A stretch of DNA of 64,000 nucleotides from Setophaga petechia (taxonomy: Eukaryota; Chordata; Aves; Passeriformes; Parulidae): positions 248,001-312,000 of the forward strand of contig JANCRA010000065.1 of NCBI GenBank assembly GCA_024362935.1, written 5' to 3'. Positions 54,894 to 64,000 of this stretch are shown piece by piece. The notes below the pieces were generated by a model that was not told the origin of the DNA, did no database searches, and worked only from the letters and a program-made list of their open reading frames with translations. Numbering within the stretch: the first letter of the stretch is position 1; the number at the start of each line of letters is the position of its first letter. The position numbers were made by a program, and so were the translations under genes.

Positions 54894-56035
54894 TTACTGG
54901 TGCCTCCGTTGGTGTTGGGTCAAGTTAGAGCTGCTGGAGAAGCTCTTCCCACACTGGGGACACTCGTAGGGCCTCTCCCCAGTGTGGATGCGCCGGTGGG
55001 TGACGAGGGTGGAGTTGTGCCTGAATCCCTTCCCACAGTCAGGGCACTGGAAGGGCCTCTCCTCTCTGTGAATCCAATAGTGCTGGAGGAGATGGGACTT
55101 GGTCTGAAACCCCTTCCCACACTTGGAACACTCGTAGGGCTTCTCCCCTGTGTGGATCTTTTGGTGCCTGATCAGGTTGGAGCTCTGCCTGAAGCTCTTC
55201 CCACACTCCCCACACTCGTGGGGCCGTTCCCCAGTGTGGGTCCTCTGGTGCCTGATCAGGCTGGAGGGGTCGCTGAAGCTCTTCCCACATTCCTCACACT
55301 CGTGGGGCCTCTCCCCAGTGTGGATGCGTTGGTGCATGACAAGATGGTCGTTTCGCCTGAAGCCCTGCCCGCAGTCGGGGCAGCGGAAGGGCCTCTCCTC
55401 TGTGTGCGTGCGCTGGTGCACGAGGAGATCAGAGCTGGTCTGAAACCTCTTCCTGCACTGATCACACTCGTAGGGCCGTTCCCCAGTGTGGCTCCTCTGG
55501 TGCATGATCAGCTTAGAGCTCCACCTGAAGCTCTTCCCACATTCCCTGCACGTGTGGGGCTTCTCCCCATCATGACCCTGCTCATGGAGCACCAGCTCCG
55601 AGCTCTGGCTCCATCTCCGGCCGCCTTCCTGGCCCAGGCTGGCTCTTTCCCCCTCACATCCCCGCCAGCTGCGTTTGCAGCCCCTCCTCGTGCGGCATCT
55701 CCGGGCCTTTTCCTCCCCGGTGGCTTCCTGCGCCGTGGAGCCGCTCCAAACGGCCTCTTCCACCAGGTTCTGCCGCGGGCATTTGTCCTCCCTGCTGTCC
55801 ATGCTCAGCTCCTGCTCTGGGCGAGGAAGGACAAGGACAGGATGGGATTTGCCTCCGTGCCACAGGCAAGGGCAAGGAGATCCCCCCAGGGCTGTGCTGC
55901 AGCCGGGGCCGTGCTGGGCTGGGAGATGGAGCAGCACAGAGGGGAAAGGGGCACTGACTTTCTCCTCACCTGCCTCAGTGTCCTGGGGCATCTTCCTCTT
56001 CCTTGCAGCCTCCCAGGGGTTGGCAATGGGAAATC
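54894..56035 (-). CDS. ZNF-3: C2H2 zinc-finger gene, full-length copy
   Basis: Exon 56035-55970 (acceptor CCAAACCAG) holds the ATG at 55991. The intron is 55969-55817 (153 bases, GTGAGG to CGCCCAG). The last exon is 55816-54894 with TAA. The product starts [18 protein letters not shown], then a basic linker and eight complete C2H2 fingers with TGERP linkers. It is expected to bind DNA in the nucleus through its finger helices. No KRAB, SCAN or BTB domain is visible in these exons. This is the only one of four copies in the window with no lost Cys or His and no internal stop. After the stop the decayed start of a ninth finger is still readable (GKPCECPE). The intron is open in frame, so retention would still give a protein. 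Confidence 0.75.
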
Positions 56036-56067
56036 CTGGTTTGGGGAAAACAAGGGATGAGCACGTT

Positions 56068-56698
56068 TGTAGGAGCATCAGGGGGTAGGACGGATGGGAT
56101 GGACGGAGACGAGAGATCTCTGCAGCCAGGTCAAGGAACTTGCGGTTTATTGCAAAGGGCCTGGGTGCGGGGCCCTGCTGGGAGCTGCCAGCCACAGCTC
56201 AGAGCAGGCCCGAGAGAAGAGAGGGGTAGAGAGCATGAGAGGATAAGAGAGTAAGAGGGGAAGAGCATAAGAGAGTAAGGTTCCCATTAAAATACAATAA
56301 ATCTTCTTTCTGTGTTGAATATTCTATTTCTCACTAACCAGTCTCATACAAGATACAAATCCTATAGCATTTACATAAAGTCTGTAAGAATCATTACACC
56401 ACCATACTGGGTTACATTTTAAACCCTAAAAACCCCTCTTTGGAGCCCTTCTGCTGAACTACTAGGGTCTGCTCTGACTCTTGGACCTTTCTGCAAGCAG
56501 AGGGAATTGTTTCATCAAAAGGGGACTATGTTCAGTCAGGCCACACCACTGTTTTCCATTTGTTCAGTAACTAAGGTATCTCAAAGCTTGCTTTCATTTC
56601 AATCTTGCTTATAGTTTTTGTATTCTCAAAATCTTTTGCCAGACAATCATATTTATCATATTGATGGAACAGGAAAGCCTGTTTCATCTTCCCCAACA
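56068..56698 (-). mobile_element. Solo LTR in the 5' part of ZNF-3
   Basis: On the minus strand it starts TGTTGGGGAAGATG and ends GATGCTCCTACA, 631 bases. ZNF-1 keeps the empty site as a single CACGTT. Here the flanks are CACGTT (56062-56067) and CACACT (56699-56704), a six-base duplication with two later changes, as expected for a class II element. It lies just upstream of the ATG exon of ZNF-3. Confidence 0.85.
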
Positions 56699-56929
56699 CA
56701 CACTGAGTTTGAAGGTCCCTCTGCCCAAGTCCATCTCTACAAGTCACTGGCCACCTGGGGTCCATAAAAACCTCCCAAACACCAAGATTCAGCCCTGAAA
56801 AAGCCTCCCAGGAGTTCCCCGCCCCTGGTCCCTCCCCTTTGGTCCTCTCGGCACATCCACCAGGGGGGAACGCACACAAGGCTGGGGGATCCCAGCAGCG
56901 GCAGCACTGCCAGGGAATGGGCTGGACTG

Positions 56930-59090
56930 GGATTGTACTGGGAGTGACTGGGATTATGTTGAGGGTGACTGGGAGCAGCTGTGAGCAACTGGAATCAACT
57001 GGGAATGACTGGGAGCATGCTGGGGGTGACGAGATCATACTGGCAGTGAGTGCCACTACACTGAGGCTGACTGGGAGTGCTTGGGAGCAAATGGGATCAT
57101 ACTGGAAGGAACTGGGAGTGACTGGGAACATGCTGGAGGGAACTGGGCTACACTGGGACATACTGGGAGGGACTGGAACAAAAGTGAGGCTGAAAGAGAA
57201 CAACTGGAACCATGTGGAGCACAACTGGTTCATACTGGCAGCGACTGGGAGCACACTGGGCTCAGATTTGGATCATACTGGGAGGGACTGGACTAATACT
57301 GGGAGTATCTGAGAGTGACTGGGAACACACCCTGCACATCATCCCCCATACTGGGCCTGACTGGGAGCAACTGGGAGCACGCTGGCAGCAAATGGCATCA
57401 TACTGGGAATGACTGGGCTGATCTAGGAAGCAACTGGAACCATGCTGGAGGCAGCTGGGACCATACTGGGAGAGATTGGAAGCAACTGGGATTATACTGG
57501 GACCACACTGGGAGGGCTGGCATGGGACTGGGATCAAACTGGAGCTTACTGGGATCATATTGGGGTTGAAAGGGAGCAACTGGGATCACACTTTGAGCTA
57601 CTGGGAGCAGCTGAGGGAAACTGGGATGATGCTGCAAGCAAACTGGAGGAACTGGGAAGGACTGGATGCATGCTGGAGGCAACTGGGATATACTGGGCAT
57701 GACTGAGGGATCATACTGGGAGAACTGACACCTTACTGGGGCCACTGGCAGTGCCTGGAAATGACTACAGACATGCTGGGGGATACTGGGATGTACTGGG
57801 AGTGTCTGGAACCATACTGGGGGGACTGGAACCACACTGGCATTCGAGTGGCTACACTCATACTGGGTTTATACTGGGTATGAATGGAACCTGACTGGGG
57901 CTTACTGGGAGCTACTGGGCCCATGTTGGGAGGAAAATGGGAATATATTGGGAGCAACTGGGATTGGCTGGAAGGTACTGGAACCATGTTGAGGGGACTA
58001 AGAAGGCAACTGGGACCATATGTTGTGCAATAGATAGAAATTGCAATCAGGCTGGTGGCAACTGGGAGTTACTGGGAAAGACTGGGATCCTTCCGAGGTA
58101 ACTAGAATCATACTAGGACAACTGGGATATTCTGGGAGTGTCTGTAACCATACTGGGGGGACTGGAACCATACTGGGAAAAGCTGGGGTCATGCTGGGGA
58201 CAACTCAGGCCATCCTTGGGGCAACTGGGCATGATTGGGACACTGCTGGGAACGATTGGGAGAATTTGGGACAATTTAACTGGAATCATAATGGGAGGAA
58301 ATGGAAACAACTGGAACTATGTTTGGAGCAACTGGGATCAGAGTGAGAGCAGCTGGGTCCATGCTGGGTTACACTGGGATCCCAGTGACAGTGACTGGAA
58401 TCACACTGGGATTGACTGGAGTGGGTGTGAGCAACTGGAATTGTGTTGAAAGCAACTGGGAGGAAGTGGCAGTGACTGGGACAAACTGGGAGAGATAGGG
58501 AAACACTGGGATCATGCTGGAGGCTCCTGGGGTCCTGCTGGCATTGACAGGGAGAAACTGGAATCACACTGAGGGCACTGGTATCAGACTGGGAGTGACT
58601 GGGATTATACTGGGAATGGCTACAATCATACTGGGAGTAGAGTGGGTGTGATTGGACCCTGACTGGGGGTTACTGGGAGCTACCAGGCCCATGCTAGGAG
58701 CCAACTGGGGACATAATTAGAGGAACTGGGAGCAACTGGGATAAAAGTTGGGGCAAGTGAACCATGCTGAGGGAACTGGGAGTGCCTGGCAATGACTGCC
58801 AGAATGTTCAGGGCAACTGGGATGTACTGGGAGTGTCTGAGACCATATGGGTGGTGACTGGGACCAGACTGAGAGCAACTGGGAATGTGCTGGGGGAACT
58901 GGGAACACGCTGGGGCAAGTGGGAGTGACTGGGGCCCAGCTGGGAGAGACTGGGATCATACTGGGAGTGACAGGGGTAACTGGGAGAACTGGGAACACAC
59001 AGGATGAAAGTGGCAGGAACTGGGAGCAACTGGGACCGTGCTGGGAGCAAATTGCATCATCATAGGGAATGACTGGGCGTGACTGGGCTC
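56930..59090. repeat. Large ACTGGGA minisatellite, G-rich on plus
   Basis: About 2.2 kb of units such as ACTGGGAGTGACTGGGATCA. It is the inverted partner of 6380-8035. It separates the ZNF-3 exons from the CpG island at 59100-59950 and could be intronic. Confidence 0.85.
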
Positions 59091-59099
59091 ATCCTGGGA

Positions 59100-59950
59100 G
59101 CAGCCACTGCCGGCACCGGCACCCCCGAACCCCTTTCCCGGCCGTGCCGCCCCTGCAGCCCCAGCAGCCCCCATTCCCGGCTCCCGGCAATCCCAGGGGT
59201 CCCCCCCTCTCGGGGTCCCCGCTTTGCCCTTCTGGGGCTCTCCTCTCTCCGGGCTCCCGCTCGGAGAAGCCGCGGCTCTCCCGGGGCTCCCCAGAGCCGG
59301 TGTCCCCCCGCCGGTGCCGCCGCTCCCGCGCGGTCCCCGCGTGGCCCCGGCAGAGCTCGGAGGGCCCGGCCGGGAAGCCCAACCCCCCCCGCGGGGGGAC
59401 CTGCATCCCCCCGCCCCCCGCCGGGGCTCTGCCGCCACCCGCACCGGGACCCCCCAAAAACACCTCCCGGGGACCCCCCATGTCCCCCCGAGGGCCGTCT
59501 GCGGCTCGGCCTTGGAGCCCAACAGCTCCAAACATCCCCCCAAAAAACCCCAAACCCAGGCACCCCCGGGATCTTTGGGCCGAGCTCCCCGTGCTTGGGT
59601 ACCTGCAGGATGGGGGGCGATGCTCCCGGGGTGCTGCGAGTTCAGGCAGCGCCGGAGCCCCGCGATTCATCCTCCCCTCTCCTGCCTCTGCTTCCTGCTG
59701 CTGCCCCGCCTCTTCCTCCCTCCTCCTCCTCCTCCCCCGCTCCCGCAGCCCTCGCAGCCCGGGACAGGAGCGGCGATGGAGCCGGGACAGGTCGGGATGG
59801 GCAGCGCGGGGCTCTCGGCTGCTCCCAGCCGCTGCGGGCGGGGGGAAGCCGGCCCGGGCCAAAGGAGAGGCAAACTGGGCAAACTGGGGGCTGCACATCC
59901 AAACTGGGCCTTGCTGGGGACCCTGCCTGGCCACTGCCAGCCCTTGGGGT
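59100..59950. promoter_or_regulatory. CpG island next to ZNF-3
   Basis: Very GC-rich with many CpGs. The part from 59740 to 59950 is nearly identical to 46020-46260 upstream of ZNF-2, and 59470-59600 resembles 45630-45730. It is the likely promoter and first exon region of ZNF-3. Overlapping long frames on both strands are a GC effect. Confidence 0.5.
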
Positions 59951-60479
59951 TGATGCCCAAAAGACAGGCTGGAAATAAATCCCCACAGAGCAGTGTCTGT
60001 AGAGCAGGTATTTGTTCAGTGCAGCGCTGGGGGTGAGGGGGGTTTCTCCTCCTCACCACCCCCCTTTGTCAGTGCTGTGGTGTATTTGTACAGTCAGCGT
60101 GGCTCAGTGTCACTGTCCCACTCCAACATCATCACATACCCGCCGGAACTCATTTACATGGTATCACCTGGTGGTTATCAGACAGTTCTGCACTGACCTT
60201 GCGCCTCCCCAATTTGTAGGCTGTCGGGGGTCTGTGATGAAGGATTCCAAGGTCTTCTTCACATCTGCACTTTTCAACTTTGTCTTCGGATCACACAGTT
60301 ACAGCGTTCCTTGGTCTGGATAATGTAAATTATTTGTTTTGTGGCTAACTGGCTTTGCACCTGCCAATTTCTCATTAGTGCTATGTTTACCTATCTCTAA
60401 AGCTGTCCACCTGGTGAGCTGTTTTTCTTCTTTTTTTGTCTATTCAGCATTAAGCAACTAGTTAACCATATGCTAGCCA

Positions 60480-60690
60480 TTGCATTGTATAGAAAGTTAT
60501 TTAGATCAAGTTATATAGGTATAAAATATATATTTCAAGTTATATAGGTATAAAAAGCTATGATTCAGGTTATCTAGGTATCATGTTATATTGATATATA
60601 AAAAGCCACATCTTAGGTTATATTGATAGCAGGTCATATAGCTATATCAGGTTATATTGATATCTTATAACTCAAACTGTATCAGCACTT
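60480..60690. repeat. Tandem GGTTATATTGATAT array
   Basis: AT-rich units (AGGTTATATTGATATC, AAGTTATATAGGTATAAA) of about 30 bases, repeated six to seven times. Possibly part of an LTR spanning about 59960-60716, whose ends were not resolved. Confidence 0.6.
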
Positions 60691-60721
60691 TGTAACTTTC
60701 ATCCAAGTTCTGTCAGCACCA

Positions 60722-61737
60722 GGGCTCTTCCCAGAGGCCTGGAGATGTTGGAGCGGGGACTGCAGACATGGGTGAGGGATCCCAAGAGTGGGATTTTGGG
60801 GCCAGGATCCGTGGGGATGGGAATGTCCCGCTCCCTTGCTGGGGCAGGGTCACACCTGAGCCAGGTGTGCAGGGCAGGACCTTGCCCTGACCCCAAGCAC
60901 TGTCCCAGCTGCAGGATCTGCTTCCCATCGGCCTCTTCCTCCTGCGGCCCCGAGCCCAGCCTGGTGCTGAGCAAAGGGGCTGGGCCGGGGTCATCCCCTG
61001 GTGGGGGCTGTGCACCCCCTCTGCCCCCTCCCCAAATTCCCTCTGGGGGAGCAGGAGCTGGGACAGGAGCCCTGAGGGGGGGGACAAGGGGGTGACACCA
61101 ACATGGGGGGGTCACACACGGCCCTGGGTATCCCCCCTCACTCCCAAGGTTCCAGGAAGACAAACCCCTACATGGAGCCCCTGTCCCCTGGCAGCACCCT
61201 GTGGGCAGGGTCTGGTGGCAGCTCTGCGGGTCTGAGGGATCACGACTGCCCTAAAACCCCCTCCCAGCCCCACAGCCACTCCCAGCCCCCTCAAACCACC
61301 CCACAGATCCTGGCCACCCACCCGTCCAAACCACTCGGTGCCATAGAAGTGGGCCTAAGATCCATCAAAACTCTTTCCCACCTGTCCCAAGACCCATCCA
61401 AACTCTCTCCAAGCCACACAGTCCTTCCACAACTCCCAAAATTCTCCCACAGACCCCTTGAAAGGCCTCTAAACCCCCTCTCAGCACCACAAATGCCACC
61501 AAGAGCCACTAAAACCCCTTCCAATCCCCTCGATCCCTTCCCAGGCCCCATGGCACTGACCAGGAGAAGTTTGTGGACAGGAACATTCACAGCTGGAAGC
61601 AGTTCAGGCACTTCCGCAGCATTTTAGACACTTCCATCCCTTTGGGCTCTTCCCAGAGGCCTCAAGATGTTGGAAGGGGGACTGCAGAGAGGGATGAGGG
61701 ATCCCAGGAGTGGGATTTTGGGAACAGGATGAGGAGC
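60722..61737. repeat. Direct repeat pair 60722-60812 and 61643-61737
   Basis: Both contain GGGCTCTTCCCAGAGGCCT, GATGTTGGA and AGTGGGATTTTGGG in the same order, about 920 bases apart. Between them is C-rich sequence with no recognisable gene except the scrap at 61552. Confidence 0.6.
61552..61635 (+). pseudogene. Possible MHC class II beta exon scrap
   Basis: The frame from 61552 reads GTDQEKFVDRNIHSWKQF then RHFRSILDT. The spacing resembles the beta-1 domain of class II MHC (a GTE..RF..RYIYNR.Q..HFDS pattern) but with many changes. No conserved cysteine, exon border or rest of the domain is present. It could be a chance match. Confidence 0.25.
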
Positions 61738-61929
61738 TGTGTGAGCCACTTGCTGGGTCTGGGGGCCCCCCTGGTGGTCCCAAGGCCCCAGGCTGCAGAG
61801 CTGTCACCACCTCCTACTTGGGGTGGTGGCTCTGGTGGAACCTCTGTTCCTTGGGGCTCCTCCTGCAGCCAGAGAACTCGTAGGGACCCTCCTCCAGGTG
61901 GGTCCTCCAGGAGCTCCATGAGCTTTGGG

Positions 61930-62320
61930 CTCCTACTGGAAGTGACTGGGCTCTCCTGGGATTATATGGAGATCATACTGGGAGTGACTGGGAATGACTC
62001 CAAGCATGCTGAAGGCAATTGGAATATATTGGGAGTGTCTGTAACCCTATTTCAGGTGATGGGGACCCTAGTGGGAACAACAGGAACCATGCTGAGGACA
62101 ACTGGAACCATGCTGGAGGCAACTGAGAGCAAGTGGCAGTTAGTGGGTCTACACTGAGGGCAGTGGGCATGACTGAGGCCCAGGTGGAAGAGACTGGGAT
62201 CATATGGGGAGTGAGTGGGACTATGCTAGAGGCCACTGGTATCACACTGGGAGCAACAGGGAGCCATTGGAACCATGCTGGGGGTGACTGGGATCATACT
62301 GATAATGACTAGGCTCTGGA
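61930..62320. repeat. Fragment of the ACTGGGA minisatellite
   Basis: GACTGGGATCATA and GGAACCATGCTGG units as in 56930-59090, G-rich on plus, between the direct repeat and the fourth zinc-finger remnant. Confidence 0.7.
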
Positions 62321-62529
62321 AAGCACAGGATGGTGAAGAGCAGGAGGACAATTCCCATCCCAGCCCCACAAATACCCCTATTCCCACAGACTCCCCCAGC
62401 CCCTGGCTCCCCCTCCTCACTCCTGCTCTGACTGTACTGGACTTGCAGCACCTCCAGGTCAGTGGGGGATGTGCTGGGTGCACTCGCCAGCCTGGCTCTG
62501 GGAATCTCGACATTCCAGCTCACATCTGG

Positions 62530-63145
62530 CCCTGCTCAATTGAGGTCCCATCAAGGTGCACCCAAAAGTGGGTGAGGAGGCTGGAGCACTGGTTGAAGCT
62601 CTTCCCACCTTCCAAGCACTTGTAGGCCTTCTCCCTACCATGAAGCTGCTCATGGACCACAAGGTTTGAGCTGCATCTGGATCTCCATCCACCTTCCCAG
62701 CTCAGGGTGGGTCTTTCTTCTTCAAGCTTCCTGGGCTGGGTTTGCAGCCCCTCCTCCTGCGGGATCTCTGGGGCTTTTCCTCCACGTTGGATTCCTGCAC
62801 CATGAGGCCACTCAAAACAGCCTCTTCCACGAGGTTCTGCAGTGAGGATTTGCCCTACCTGGTCTCCATCCTCAGCTCCTTGTCTAAGGGAGGAAGGACA
62901 AGGACAGGATGGGATTTCCCTCTGTGCCAGAGGGAAGGGGAAGGAGATCCCCCCAGTGCATCCCCAGCAGGACGGCGTTGGCAGCAGGGTTGTCCTGCAG
63001 CTGGGGGCCGTGCTGGGCTGGGAGATGGACCAGGAGAGAAGGGGAAAGGGGCACTGACTTCCTCCTCACCTGCCTGGGTGTCCAGGGGCATCTTCCTCTT
63101 CCTCACAGCCTGCTCTCTGTGTCCAAATTTTGGGAACTGGAATTC
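62530..63145 (-). pseudogene. ZNF-4: zinc-finger gene remnant
   Basis: Minus strand: exon 63145-63070 contains the ATG (KMPLDTQA), then a 186-base intron (GTGAGG to CCCTTAG). The next exon from 62883 reads ELRMETR and meets a TAG at once. [22 protein letters not shown] and one damaged finger (KCLEGGKSF, second Cys lost) follow. No further fingers exist. Its linker resembles a more distant subfamily than ZNF-1 to ZNF-3. Confidence 0.7.
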
Positions 63146-63404
63146 CTGTTTAGGGGAAAATAAGGTGTGAGCGCATTGGCTTGGGTGTTCCTCTTGCTTG
63201 AGTCCATCTTCAGAAGTCACCACGTGTCTGGTGTCCATAAAAACCTCCAGACCACTAGGATTTAATAACCCCCCAAAAAACCCAAAACCACCAAGATTCA
63301 GCAAAAAAACACCCATCAAGGAGTTCCCTGTCTCCAGTCTCCCTACTTTGAGGTTCAGGGGGTCCCTCCTGTCTGGGGTTCTGCAGCTCCAGTGTGCATT
63401 GGCA

Positions 63405-63916
63405 TGCGATAGATGAGTAATGCAATGATTGACTCTTACAATTTATAGACAAATACCATGTATATAGGTTAAGAAAAGTTTTATAGATTTATAGTTACGT
63501 TGTACCCCCTCGTGTGGCCATCAAGGGCCATCTGGGGTTGAAACATCTGGGAGGGCCGGCTTGTCACTGTGGCAACATCTGACCTGCAGTCAGGATTCGA
63601 GGAAGAGATCTCCATCACTGGACAGCGAAGAAGGGGTTATGGGCAGAACTTTGGGAAGGGTTAAAGGGTTAAAAAAAGAGAAAATCTCCACTGTGAGGGG
63701 GCTGAGCACATGGCGGGGAAAATCTTTTGCTCCCGGCACAGTAACCTTTTTTTCTTTACTCAGTTTTCTGTTGCATTTTTGATAAGGTTCAATAAACCTT
63801 CCTAAACTATGAAAAGTGAGTAGCTATTTCTCAGAATTTTTTGGGAACTCTCCTGGGATAGACACCTCTCCCCGCTGGTGCTAGGAGTTTTCAAATAGAA
63901 GTGCACTCATGCCACA
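63405..63916 (+). mobile_element. 5' LTR of a provirus leaving the window
   Basis: Starts TGCGATAGATGAGTAATG, has TTCAATAAACC at about 63790 and ends ATGCCACA; 512 bases. The next bases (see 63919) look like a primer-binding site, so an internal region probably continues beyond 64000. Confidence 0.65.
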
Positions 63917-63918
63917 AA

Positions 63919-63936
63919 TTTGGCGGAGTCTGTCGG
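63919..63936 (+). promoter_or_regulatory. Putative primer-binding site
   Basis: TTTGGCGGAGTCTGTCGG begins two bases after the LTR end, in the place of a tRNA primer-binding site. The matching tRNA was not identified. Confidence 0.45.
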
Positions 63937-64000
63937 ATATTTCTGGGGCCACTGGTGGTTGCAGGCTGAAGCCCGGAGACAGCAGGAGGCTGGATCAAGA

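Noticed and set aside
54789..56060. Plus-strand frame of about 423 codons opposite ZNF-3, and the like opposite ZNF-1 and ZNF-2
   Set aside because: These are antisense shadows of the zinc-finger coding repeats, rich in Leu/Pro/Val with no family motif.
59069..60036. Several 270-300 codon frames on both strands
   Set aside because: They overlap in a very GC-rich CpG island where stop codons are rare; no conserved domain and no splice-consistent structure.

Overview
The window looks like avian, most likely passerine, nuclear DNA. It contains CR1 LINE fragments, several class II (ERVK/alpha-beta type) endogenous retroviruses and solo LTRs, C2H2 zinc-finger genes of a multicopy bird type, a decayed maestro heat-like (MROH) gene and a decayed TOPORS-like RING gene. 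There are no bacterial-style operons and no tRNA or rRNA genes were seen. The chromosome cannot be assigned from the sequence. The amplicon-like inverted structure would suit a W chromosome or a gene-poor microchromosome, but that is inference.

Layout. 1-1530: a short ACTGGGA minisatellite and a CpG-rich stretch with six ZNF143-like sites. 2160-2774: solo LTR. 2810-6370: a palindrome whose arms flank a CpG-island promoter candidate (4430-4720); each arm carries a copy of one short exon, and only the left copy is intact. 6380-8035: large C-rich minisatellite. 8639-9779: zinc-finger copy ZNF-1 (+), broken. 10650-12035: LTRs. 12035-19025 and 29296-36505: two arms of a large inverted repeat. Each arm carries the same LTR, the same two-exon small membrane-protein fragment, the same CR1 piece and the 3' half of an env-less retrovirus (ERV-A). 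The roughly 10 kb between the arms holds ERV-B (minus strand; NC, dUTPase-PR, pol, env, LTR) and the 5' half of ERV-A (plus strand). 36700-41600: CR1 endonuclease remnant, TOPORS-like pseudogene split by an LTR, MROH pseudogene. 43240-46440: second zinc-finger block (ZNF-2, minus) with its CpG island. 46446-51772: ERV-C, internally deleted and degenerate. 51773-53930: LTRs and three minisatellites. 54283-59950: third zinc-finger block (ZNF-3, minus, the only full-length intact copy), a solo LTR, a 2 kb minisatellite and a CpG island. 61500-64000: a possible MHC class II beta scrap, a fourth zinc-finger remnant and the 5' LTR of a retrovirus running off the window.

How it fits together. ZNF-1 is inverted relative to ZNF-2 and ZNF-3, which are direct repeats of each other, so the ERV-bearing inverted repeat is nested inside an older inverted zinc-finger duplication. 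Candidates for functional genes are ZNF-3, possibly ZNF-2, and perhaps the small two-exon membrane protein and the exon at 3947-4036. Almost everything else is mobile-element or pseudogene material. All similarity statements come from reading the sequence by eye; no alignment or database search was run.
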